DNA of 64,000 nucleotides from contig NZ_JAYFUL010000007.1 in assembly GCF_034928825.1 (NCBI RefSeq), positions 127,548-191,547 on the forward strand, in the 5' to 3' direction. Both the position numbers and the translations under genes were made by a program. Shown piece after piece: positions 17,858 through 25,147 of this stretch; the stretch's first letter is position 1, and every line of letters starts with the position of its first letter. This DNA comes from Arcicella aquatica. GTDB taxonomy: Bacteria; Bacteroidota; Bacteroidia; Cytophagales; Spirosomataceae. The notes beneath the pieces were generated by a model. The model had not been told where the DNA came from. It did no database searches and was given only the letters and a program-made list of their open reading frames with translations.

Positions 17858-19630
17858 ATGATAGAATCACCAAGAGGTATGACAATAATGGAAGCTTATG
17901 AAGCTTACAGAAATAACAAATTATATATTAATAGACGTTACCAAAGAAAGCTTGTTTGGAGTCAACAAGAAAAAAAGGATTTGGTTGAATCCATTTTGCT
18001 TCAATATCCAATTCCGTTAGTTCTTCTTGCTTCTCAAAACGACAAGTATGAAATTATTGACGGTATGCAAAGGTTGAATGCAATATTTGGATTTATTGAA
18101 AACCACTTTCCTGTTTTTATTGGCAATTCGGACAAATATTTTAACATACCTGATTATACTTTTGCTCAATCTCAAGTGTCAAAAGGCATTATTTTTCCTA
18201 AAACAGATGTAGATTTTTTGACCCAAGAGCAAGTTTCTGCATTTATCCAATATCCATTTCCAGTTACAATTTTTAAGACTGGAAGCTCAGACGAAATAAA
18301 CGAAACCTTTAGAAGAATAAACTCAACTGGTCGAAAGCTTTCACCACAAGAAGTTAGACAAGCTGGTAATGTTTCAAAATTTTCTTTACTTGTTAGAGAA
18401 ATTGCATCTGAAATTCGAGGTGACGCTTCTAGAGAAATATTGCTACTTCAAGAAATGCCTGAAATAAGCATTGATTCAAAACTTTCAAAACATCAATATG
18501 GTATCAATGCAGAAGATACGTTTTGGTGTAGGCACGGAGTGTTGAATGTATCTGACCTCAAAGAAAGTGAAGACGAACAACTTATTGCCGATATAATTTT
18601 GTCTTGTGCATTAGGTGTTCCTTTTCCTTCAAGCAGAGTAGCTTTTGACAATTATTATGGTAGTGGGAATGATGATAAATCTAATGATATTGATGTTAAA
18701 ATTAATGCGGTGGGTGAAAAAAACGTAAGAAGAGAAATACTTGTAGTTTTTTCAGAAATATTCAATTTGATTGACTTTCATTTTGAAAGTGAAAGACTAA
18801 AGACAATTTTAAATCCAAAAGCAGGTGGTAATCCAGTTAAAGAAGCTTTTTATACATTATATATGGCTTACTATGAATTGATGATTAAAGAAAACAAAGC
18901 AGCATTTGATTACAAAAAAATCAAAGCAAGTTTAAAAAATATCCATTCAAAACTTGTTAGGTCTAGGAATTACACAACTACAGACGATAGAAGAAATAAC
19001 ATAAATATTTGCAAAGGATTAATTCAAGACCATTTCAAAAAAACAGATTCAACATTTAGAAGCACAACTTCTTATGTTATTGACTTTCAAGCATACCTAA
19101 TGAAATCAAAAACAGAAGCTGCTATTTATGATTTCAAACAAGGTTTTTATACGCTGAATCCCAGTATTCGTGAATTTGATGAAAATAGCTTTAACAAAAT
19201 TCTTTGTAATATTTCAGCTTTAGCAAACCTAGGCAAAGACAAGGTTGGCTTTTTATTCATTGGTGTTACAGACAAAGAAACAGACACTATTCAAATTGAG
19301 AAATTGGACGACTTAACAAATGTCCCAAGATATCACGACTTTGGTGTTGTTGGGCTTGAAAGAGAAGCAAAAATAAAAGGAGTTAATCTCGACCAATATA
19401 TAAGCTTTATTACAGGACGAATTAGTTCATCTAATCTTGACTCTTCTTTAAAAATAAGAATTACAAAAGACATTACACCAATAACTTACCACGCACATAC
19501 AGTATTAATGATAACAGTTTCTTCGGGTACAGAGCCAGTGTATTTTGAAGAAAAATTATATCAACGTGATGGAGCTAGTTGTGTAGAAGTTATTGGATCA
19601 AAACAAAAGGAAATATTCAAATTATTCTAA
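17858..19630 (+). CDS. DUF262 (ParB/Srx-like) protein fused to a C-terminal AlbA_2/Schlafen-like domain
   Basis: The 590-residue protein begins with a DUF262 domain: RRYQRKLVWSQQEKKDLVES (26-45), the nucleotide-binding YEIIDGMQRLNAI (64-76) and FRRINSTGRKLSPQEVRQ (151-168). The central region is helical. The C-terminus (about 420-590) carries YDFKQGF, a helix with ISALANLG, GFLFIGVTD at 464-472 and a final YQRDGASCVEV. This is the pattern of the AlbA_2 divergent AAA-associated/Schlafen-core domain. Classical GmrSD/SspE-type DUF262 proteins end in a DUF1524 HNH nuclease; none is seen here. DUF262 domains hydrolyse nucleotides and are common in anti-phage systems. The gene follows the deoxyribosyltransferase/TIR-like gene and may act with it; that link is inferred from adjacency and strand only. 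Confidence 0.78.
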   Translation: MIESPRGMTIMEAYEAYRNNKLYINRRYQRKLVWSQQEKKDLVESILLQYPIPLVLLASQNDKYEIIDGMQRLNAIFGFIENHFPVFIGNSDKYFNIPDYTFAQSQVSKGIIFPKTDVDFLTQEQVSAFIQYPFPVTIFKTGSSDEINETFRRINSTGRKLSPQEVRQAGNVSKFSLLVREIASEIRGDASREILLLQEMPEISIDSKLSKHQYGINAEDTFWCRHGVLNVSDLKESEDEQLIADIILSCALGVPFPSSRVAFDNYYGSGNDDKSNDIDVKINAVGEKNVRREILVVFSEIFNLIDFHFESERLKTILNPKAGGNPVKEAFYTLYMAYYELMIKENKAAFDYKKIKASLKNIHSKLVRSRNYTTTDDRRNNINICKGLIQDHFKKTDSTFRSTTSYVIDFQAYLMKSKTEAAIYDFKQGFYTLNPSIREFDENSFNKILCNISALANLGKDKVGFLFIGVTDKETDTIQIEKLDDLTNVPRYHDFGVVGLEREAKIKGVNLDQYISFITGRISSSNLDSSLKIRITKDITPITYHAHTVLMITVSSGTEPVYFEEKLYQRDGASCVEVIGSKQKEIFKLF

Positions 19631-19674
19631 TAAAATAAGAAACTCTTGCTGGTCTAAGTCTTTTTCGACTTAAA

Positions 19675-19827
19675 ACGACAAATAAAATTGCAGTCTCCGA
19701 CTGCTAAGTATAAGACATATACTGATTAAAGCTTGGATTGTGGCTTTTCCTGATTTCAGTTTCAAACTGAAATCTTATCTTAGTCCAAGAGACGCTTTGC
19801 TTAACACTTGAACTAGTGGGGATTTCC
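19675..19827 (+). repeat. Intergenic repeat family, copy B (longest)
   Basis: The left third (ACGACAAATAAAATTGCAGT, then a GCAGTC-TCC-GACTGC hairpin) matches copy C at 24462. The right two thirds (ATTTCAGTTT, CTTAGTCCAAG, ACTTGAACT, GGGGA) match copy A at 16475. Copy B thus links the two shorter copies and suggests one element of at least 150 bases. Confidence 0.7.
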
Positions 19828-19905
19828 TACAGAAATAAAGAATCCCTGAACCATTAGAAGCGAACCCAAAGATTCCTTTTCTATCTTCTAAAACAGAAGA
19901 GATAT

Positions 19906-20556
19906 TTATTTTTTTGCTACGATATTAATATGGAATTCAATCGAATCCGACATAGTTTGGTTAGCTAAATTATCATAGAACTTTGCTGATTTATATCGGA
20001 CATCCCATAGAGTTCTATCAATGACCAGCTTGCCATTCGCTCTGACAATTCCGTCCTTAACTTCCATTTTGGCTGGGAAAGTAACTGGGTGTGTGATACC
20101 TTTAATCGTTAGATTCCCTGTAACGTTTTTATTCTCATCATTTATTGATGCAACCTTGGTAATTACGATTGTAGCAAAGGGGAATTTTTTAACCTCAAAA
20201 AAATCAGGATCTTTTAAGTGATTAACAAGGTTATTATCACTCCCATGGTTTTTATCTTCAATTGTATTCATGTCGATTTCAACTGTACCACCCATAAGTT
20301 GACCGTTTTCAACCATCAATTCTCCTTTTGATATATATACGTACCCTGTTTGAGTGTTTAAACCATTTAGATTAGAACCTTTCCATGTCAAAACACTTTC
20401 CTTCGTATCTATCATGATGTATTTATCATTCCCAACATGCAAGGATACGGAGCTTGCCGATGCATTTTCGTTTTCCTCTTTTACAGTTCCACGGCAACCG
20501 AAGAACCAAGGTGCAATTATTAAAATTAAGTAAGTGATTGATATCTTGTTGTTCAT
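19906..20556 (-). CDS. YceI-family lipoprotein
   Basis: This 216-residue protein has a lipobox after the signal peptide (MNNKISITYLILIIAPWFFGC). The remainder is a YceI-like lipocalin-type barrel: SVLTWKGSNLNGLNTQTGYV, a GGTVEIDMNTIED strand, HLKDPDFFEVKKFPFATIVI, GNLTIKGITHPVTFPAKM and VRANGKLVIDRTLWDVRY, in the family's order. YceI proteins bind polyprenoids or similar lipids in the periplasm. The frame continues 12 codons further upstream. The ATG at 20556 was chosen because it puts the signal peptide at the N-terminus. It lies 61 bases downstream of the Reg_prop gene and is probably co-transcribed with it. Confidence 0.88.
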   Translation of the reverse strand: MNNKISITYLILIIAPWFFGCRGTVKEENENASASSVSLHVGNDKYIMIDTKESVLTWKGSNLNGLNTQTGYVYISKGELMVENGQLMGGTVEIDMNTIEDKNHGSDNNLVNHLKDPDFFEVKKFPFATIVITKVASINDENKNVTGNLTIKGITHPVTFPAKMEVKDGIVRANGKLVIDRTLWDVRYKSAKFYDNLANQTMSDSIEFHINIVAKK

Positions 20557-20617
20557 ACTATAGTAATTATATTGATTAATAATAATTGACAAATGATTTT
20601 AAAATCAGCAATACAGA

Positions 20618-21673
20618 TTATTGCTGATACTCTTTCCTTCTAAAGTCGGTGATGGTCTTGCCGTCATAACGATACACTCCGTTCATAGAGCCAAACCATA
20701 TACTGCCATCGTTAGCTTCCAAAATTCCACAAAGCATTTTATTTAACGACATTATCTCGGTTACAGCGGGGTTTTTATTGTACAGAGACTTTTGATCATA
20801 ACGGGAAAGTGTCCAGTCCCCAACCCCATTAGGATTTACTGGACCAGTAGTCCAGATGTTTCCTTTTTTATCTTCGATGATGGCAGAAGCACTCCTTTTC
20901 GTTACCTTAGTAAAGCTATTGCCGTCATACCGCCAAAGACTATTAGAAATCACCAACGTATCGCCTTTTTTATCTTCGATTATCGACGCACCGAACCAAA
21001 TATTACCTTTTCTATCTTCTATTATCGACCAAACATTGTAAAATGCCTTACCATCTTTATTTCTGAAAACAGTAAATGCTTTTCCATCATAAAAACAAGC
21101 ATCGCCACCTGTGCCAAGCCATAATTTCCCAGTTCTGTCTTCAAGGATAGTATGAATGCCATTATTAGAAAGTCCATCTTTCGTTGTAAAATTTTGAAAT
21201 GATTTCCCATCGTAACGGCTTGCTCCACCTCCGGTGCCGAACCAAATATTACCGGCTCTATCTTCATAAATAGATAAGACCCCATTATTGACAAGTCCCT
21301 CTCTAGTTGTAAAATGTTGAAAGGATTCCCGCTTGGGATTGTAATGATAAACACCTGAATCAGAAGTAGCGACCCAAAGGTTTCCATGTCGATCTTCCAG
21401 AACATTCCAGTATCTGCGCGAACCTATTTTACTTGCGAGATTAGTGAATGATTTTCCATCATATCGAAAAACACCAGCAAATGATGCAGCAATCAGAATA
21501 GTGCCATTTCGGTCTTGTTTTACATTACGAACCATTCTGTTAGGCCCGTAGGTAGTGACTGTGTCTTTGATGTCGTAATTGATATTATCTTTATGTGGTT
21601 CATTTTGCTTTTGTCCACAAGAGGCGTAAAAAACAGAGATTAACATCAAAGCGTATATGTGTATGTATTTCAT
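20618..21673 (-). CDS. Reg_prop (two-component regulator propeller) repeat lipoprotein
   Basis: The 351-residue lipoprotein (lipobox FYASC) is made almost wholly of beta-propeller repeats. These share a pattern like DGLSNNGIHTILEDRTGKLWLGT followed by YDGKxFxxF, seen about seven times between residues 50 and 350. In hybrid two-component systems such Reg_prop blades form the periplasmic ligand sensor. Here there is no transmembrane kinase part, only the lipid-anchored propeller. The divergent neighbour at 21883 is a membrane-anchored winged-helix regulator, and the downstream neighbour is a YceI lipoprotein. The three may form a sensor, carrier and regulator group; that is inference from layout. 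Confidence 0.82.
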   Translation of the reverse strand: MKYIHIYALMLISVFYASCGQKQNEPHKDNINYDIKDTVTTYGPNRMVRNVKQDRNGTILIAASFAGVFRYDGKSFTNLASKIGSRRYWNVLEDRHGNLWVATSDSGVYHYNPKRESFQHFTTREGLVNNGVLSIYEDRAGNIWFGTGGGASRYDGKSFQNFTTKDGLSNNGIHTILEDRTGKLWLGTGGDACFYDGKAFTVFRNKDGKAFYNVWSIIEDRKGNIWFGASIIEDKKGDTLVISNSLWRYDGNSFTKVTKRSASAIIEDKKGNIWTTGPVNPNGVGDWTLSRYDQKSLYNKNPAVTEIMSLNKMLCGILEANDGSIWFGSMNGVYRYDGKTITDFRRKEYQQ

Positions 21674-21839
21674 AATTTATTTGTTTTAATATTGGTGACA
21701 GCGGCACGGTTCTAATAGCAGTCAATGCGGCTCCCTTATTTCATTTTTTAGTAAACACTAAGATTTTTTTTATTTTCATATCCCATCAAAATTGGTTCAG
21801 CGAATCTACTTGGATATTTTTCGGATTGAGAGATTTGGA

Positions 21840-21873
21840 TTGTAAATAAAAATGTAAACTTTGTAAATAAAAA
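21840..21873. promoter_or_regulatory. Two direct repeats in the divergent promoter region, candidate regulator binding site
   Basis: TTGTAAATAAAAA occurs at 21840-21852 and again at 21861-21873, a 21-base period (two helical turns), with a partial TGTAAAC between. The second ends 9 bases before the start of the winged-helix regulator. OmpR-type winged helices usually bind such direct repeats. The function is inferred. Confidence 0.4.
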
Positions 21874-21882
21874 AATGACACT

Positions 21883-22773
21883 ATGCTTGATAGCCGACAT
21901 CTCCTGTCTTGGAAAGGCAAGTACCTCTTTGGATTGATACTGCTTTTGTTTACTTCTGCAATCTGCCTTGCTTTCAATATGACTGATAGTGACGACTTTG
22001 CTATCGCAAGAAGGGAAATTTTGCTCCGCAGAATCGGACATGAACTACTTTTACAGTCGGGCGACAGTACGTCAAGGGTGCTTCCGATAAAAAAGATTGC
22101 AGAAAATGAATATCAAATCAGCTTTGAAAATGATCTAACTTTCCAAACGGACTCCTTGGTAAATACTACCCAGCGTTTGTTAGCTAAAGACCCGCTCGCA
22201 GATGATTATGTTGTCAAAGTTCTGAACAGTAGTAACTCCAGTGTAGCCTATGGATATGCTATATCCAAAAATAAAAAAGATGACATTGTAGCTTGTAGAG
22301 GAAGAAAGCAACCCAGAGCAAGTTACATGATCAACATTAAATTTAAATCGTCGAGCATAAATACAGTTAAGAATGAATTTCTGCTAGGCGGTTTGCCCTT
22401 TTTAGCACTTGTTGGTTTTATTTTTTTGAAATCTGCTAAGCCTCGGAGAACATTTCCTGACGGTCAGAATACTGACATGTTAACTTTAGGTTCGGTGTTG
22501 TTCGATGCTAAGAATCGTAAGCTTATGATAAATGGAAAGACAATAGACCTTACCGGAACAGAAACCCGTGTATTGCTCATTTTTGCATTGTCTCCCAACG
22601 AGACTATAGAGAGAAGCCGACTGCAAAAAGAGATATGGGAAGATGAAGGTGTTATTGTGGGGCGTAGTCTGGATATGTTTATATCAAAACTTAGAAAAAA
22701 ATTGGAATTTGACCCAGAGGTTAAAATTCTTAATATCCGTGGCAAAGGATATAAGCTTAACATCAGCTCTTAG
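21883..22773 (+). CDS. Membrane-anchored OmpR-type winged-helix transcriptional regulator
   Basis: The 296-residue protein has an N-terminal membrane segment (residues 14-31, YLFGLILLLFTSAICLAF), a periplasmic-looking domain of about 130 residues and a second membrane segment (FLLGGLPFLALVGFIFL, about 167-183). A C-terminal OmpR/PhoB-type winged helix follows (about 198-293; DLTGTETRVLLIFALSPNE, SRLQKEIWEDEG, RSLDMFISKLRKKLE, IRGKGYKLNI). No receiver domain or kinase is present, so signalling would be one-component in the manner of ToxR/CadC, although here the DNA-binding part is at the C-terminus. It is divergent from the Reg_prop and YceI lipoprotein genes, its likely targets. The fold is clear; the signal is unknown. 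Confidence 0.85.
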   Translation: MLDSRHLLSWKGKYLFGLILLLFTSAICLAFNMTDSDDFAIARREILLRRIGHELLLQSGDSTSRVLPIKKIAENEYQISFENDLTFQTDSLVNTTQRLLAKDPLADDYVVKVLNSSNSSVAYGYAISKNKKDDIVACRGRKQPRASYMINIKFKSSSINTVKNEFLLGGLPFLALVGFIFLKSAKPRRTFPDGQNTDMLTLGSVLFDAKNRKLMINGKTIDLTGTETRVLLIFALSPNETIERSRLQKEIWEDEGVIVGRSLDMFISKLRKKLEFDPEVKILNIRGKGYKLNISS

Positions 22774-22927
22774 GATGTGTTGGGGGAATTTTAGACTTAC
22801 TAGCTATTAATGGAAGTGATTTAGGAGTAGGAATAGTAGGGTTAGTCGCAAAATTGCTACTAATACAACGTGAAGAAGACTTTTTCGTACTGGATACATT
22901 TATATCTATAAAAGTAATTTAGGAATA

Positions 22928-22966
22928 CCTTTTCCGTGGTCTTTAACAGACAGACCACGGAAAAGG
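22928..22966. terminator. Strong hairpin between convergent genes
   Basis: A perfect 15-base stem (CCTTTTCCGTGGTCT at 22928-22942, complement at 22952-22966) has a 9-base loop. It lies between the stop of the winged-helix regulator and the stop of the small minus-strand gene at 22995, so it can serve both. There is no long T run. Confidence 0.7.
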
Positions 22967-22994
22967 ATGACTTTATTATTCACAAAAAGACCAA

Positions 22995-23195
22995 CTATTT
23001 AATGTTTTTCTTATTAAGAAAATAATAATAACCACGTATAGACACTACTCCAACCAAAAAAAGAATAACATATACCCAACTCAGTTGATTTAGGATTGTA
23101 TCGGCTTTAGAATTATTAAAATACAGTCCCAAAGAAATTCTTAAAAATACACAAATAGCAAACCCCCAAAGTAAATACTTCATATAGACCTTCAT
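22995..23195 (-). CDS. Small membrane protein, unknown
   Basis: This 66-residue product has two predicted membrane helices (about residues 6-24 and 38-55) and a lysine-rich end. It is unrelated to anything recognised. The hairpin beyond its stop and lack of overlap with other genes support it as a real small gene. The start could also be the second ATG, four codons in. Confidence 0.45.
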   Translation of the reverse strand: MKVYMKYLLWGFAICVFLRISLGLYFNNSKADTILNQLSWVYVILFLVGVVSIRGYYYFLNKKNIK

Positions 23196-23326
23196 AATAA
23201 TTATATAGTTTAAGTATTTTTAATACTGAGTGAATATTTCTCTCATCCGTGTTCTGTGTGCTACAGCCTATAGAAGAGAAGTAGCCAAAAGTACGAATTG
23301 GTTTATTTATATTTATTCTTTACTTT

Positions 23327-23362
23327 TAAGAAAAACCGTAAATGTGTATATATTTACAAGTT
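23327..23362 (+). repeat. Short upstream block shared with 61926-61960, copy 1
   Basis: The block AGAAAAACCGTAAATGTG and what follows (TATATATTTACAAGTT) resembles AGAAAAACGTGAATATGC at 61928 with its following ATATACTTACGAGTT, about 30 of 36 positions alike. Each copy lies upstream of an accessory gene. GTAAAT...ATTTAC forms an imperfect palindrome. Confidence 0.45.
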
Positions 23363-23418
23363 AACTATTATTGTATTAAGACCAAATCATAAAAATAAAA
23401 ACACTGATATAATAAAAA

Positions 23419-24033
23419 ATGATGGACAAAGTATTTACTATCAAAGGCCACAAAATTTCTGCTTTGATAATTGACGAAGATTCTCTAAAATTTTCAAGTC
23501 AAAATCACGACACCTACTCTACATTTCAAGAAGCTTGGAATAAAGCACTTTCTTTTGCAACAAAAGTTGAAATCAAATATGATGCTATAAAATCAATTAA
23601 AAAAGAAGAGAATGAAGATGATATCTTGATAAAGTATAAGACTTTAGGTGGAATTCCTATAGATTGTGAATTCAGCTTTATAAACAAAGAAGATTACGAT
23701 GTTTTCTTTAGCTATTTTATAAAAAACCAATATTATCAGAAAACAAATGAAGCTTTAACGCCTTTTCGTGCTATCAGGAATTATTTAATAGGACTTGTAG
23801 CAACAATAGCTTATACAATTTTTTCATATTATGAAGCAATCGCAATAGAAAATGGAACAATAGAAGAAGCTAACTCTAATAAGGCAAAAGTTTTTAACTA
23901 TGTTGTTGGGCTTCTTGGCGACAAGGGAGTAATCGCTGTTGGATTGAGTATGGCTATATTTTTTATTTACAAGATTTGGACACGATACAAAAACCCACCC
24001 AATCAAATCTGTCTTGTTCCACCAAATATATAA
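23419..24033 (+). CDS. Hypothetical protein with two C-terminal membrane segments
   Basis: The 204-residue product has a soluble N-terminal half (residues 1-110), rich in charged residues and starting MMDKVFTIKGHKISALIIDE. Two membrane segments follow, near 117-135 (YLIGLVATIAYTIFSYY) and 168-187 (GVIAVGLSMAIFFIYKIW). The soluble half would be cytoplasmic and has the look of a small beta-rich PH-like domain, but no family was recognised. The gene at 24081 follows 47 bases later on the same strand. AT-richness and the shared upstream block suggest accessory DNA. Existence is well supported by length and composition; function unknown. Confidence 0.6.
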   Translation: MMDKVFTIKGHKISALIIDEDSLKFSSQNHDTYSTFQEAWNKALSFATKVEIKYDAIKSIKKEENEDDILIKYKTLGGIPIDCEFSFINKEDYDVFFSYFIKNQYYQKTNEALTPFRAIRNYLIGLVATIAYTIFSYYEAIAIENGTIEEANSNKAKVFNYVVGLLGDKGVIAVGLSMAIFFIYKIWTRYKNPPNQICLVPPNI

Positions 24034-24080
24034 ATAGCCCACGGAGAAAGAAAACAATAAAACATCTTTCTTAAAACATA

Positions 24081-24431
24081 ATGCAAACCACAGAAACAAC
24101 CTATTTATTTAGACCTGTCAATCAAGCTGAATTAGATAAAATCGCTAGTTCCGACTGGACAAAGTTTCCCCCTAGACTACCCGAGCAACCCATTTTTTAC
24201 CCTGTAATGAATGAAGAATACGCTATTCAGATTGCAAGAGAATGGAATGTACCTGCTTATGGTGTTGGTTACGTGACAAAATTTGCTGTAAATACCAATT
24301 ATCTTAAAAAGTTTAAAGTAGAAAATGTGGGTGCTGAAATCCACAATGAACTTTGGGTAGATGCTGATGAGCTAGAAGAGTTTAACAACAACATCGTTGG
24401 AAAAATTGAAGTGACAAAGGAGTTTAGATGA
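24081..24431 (+). CDS. ADP-ribosylation/crystallin J1-like small protein
   Basis: This 116-residue protein matches the conserved pattern of a small family usually labelled ADP-ribosylation/crystallin J1: YLFRPVNQAELDKIASSDW, FPPRLPEQPIFYPVMNEEYA (residues 29-48), VPAYGVGYVTKFAV and ELWVDADELEEFNNNIVGKIEV. The label is inherited from databases and its biochemical meaning is weak. The sequence resembles small ADP-ribosyltransferase-like or substrate-mimic folds rather than an ADP-ribosylglycohydrolase. It has no signal peptide. It lies behind a membrane protein of unknown function and before repeat copy C. Gene existence is firm; the activity is not known. Confidence 0.65.
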   Translation: MQTTETTYLFRPVNQAELDKIASSDWTKFPPRLPEQPIFYPVMNEEYAIQIAREWNVPAYGVGYVTKFAVNTNYLKKFKVENVGAEIHNELWVDADELEEFNNNIVGKIEVTKEFR

Positions 24432-24461
24432 AAATTAGTAGTATCAAAAGAGAAATATATG

Positions 24462-24586
24462 ACGACAAATAAAATTGCAGTCTTCGACTGCAAAGATATA
24501 ACGCATTTGTGACTCAAATTTGGATTATGACTTTTTCTGATTTTAGTTTCAAAATGAAAATCAGAAAAAGTCCAATTGGGGAAGGT
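24462..24586 (+). repeat. Intergenic repeat family, copy C
   Basis: The first 34 bases match copy B (19675 onward) with only two or three differences. They include the palindrome TTGCAGTCTTCGACTGCAA, where both copies keep the stem while the loop changes. The later part (TTGGATTATGACTTTTTCTG, then AGTTTCAAAATGAAAATCAG and GTCCAA) parallels copy B more loosely. It directly follows the gene at 24081-24431. Confidence 0.7.
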
Positions 24587-24678
24587 TATTTATCAAAATA
24601 GGTGTAGCAATCTACTATAAAAATATTATTGTAATACTAGTCAATTTTAAGTTTCTTATTTACAACGCTCTAGCTTCT

Positions 24679-25128
24679 CTAATAACTACCCGTTGCCTTG
24701 CTTGTAGTTGCAGCCGACATAGAAGGGCTATCGGTCACGTTTGTTGTCAGCGTGAATGACTTTGCCCCTGTTTTGATAAGCGTTCCATTAATGCTGGCAG
24801 ATAACGCTCCTGCTTCTTTTACTGCTAATACGTAAATATCACCACAAGAGGTACTGGTACTCCAGCCATTAGTAATCGTAAAGCTACCCGAACTACTAGT
24901 GGGCATGTTGTAAACAATGAAGTTGTTAACCTTATTCGTCGATACAATCATTACATCAGTCGAGCCTGAACAAAATGAGGAAGCATTAGCATAACAACCT
25001 CCAGAATATTTAGTGCTACCAAAACTAAATTCACCACTAGCAGGGGTTGCATCTTCTTTCTTACAACCACCCACAATTAAGCAGACTATTGCTATTACAA
25101 TGAGAGATTTTAGTAATGATGTTTTCAT
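24679..25128 (-). CDS. Small lipoprotein, unknown
   Basis: This 149-residue product has a signal peptide with lipobox (LIVGGC, about C22), followed by a Ser/Thr/Gly-rich beta-type domain with four cysteines near YANASSFCSG and STSCGD that could form disulfides. Such small lipoproteins are common in Bacteroidota and often surface-exposed. No family was recognised. It lies 19 bases downstream of the gene at 25148-26026 on the same strand, so the two are probably co-transcribed. Confidence 0.6.
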   Translation of the reverse strand: MKTSLLKSLIVIAIVCLIVGGCKKEDATPASGEFSFGSTKYSGGCYANASSFCSGSTDVMIVSTNKVNNFIVYNMPTSSSGSFTITNGWSTSTSCGDIYVLAVKEAGALSASINGTLIKTGAKSFTLTTNVTDSPSMSAATTSKATGSY

Positions 25129-25147
25129 TGTATCAGTCCTAAGAACT

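Noticed and set aside
21022..21405. 127-codon minus-strand frame in the Reg_prop gene
   Set aside because: Alternative frame of the repetitive propeller gene; long only because the repeats keep the phase open.
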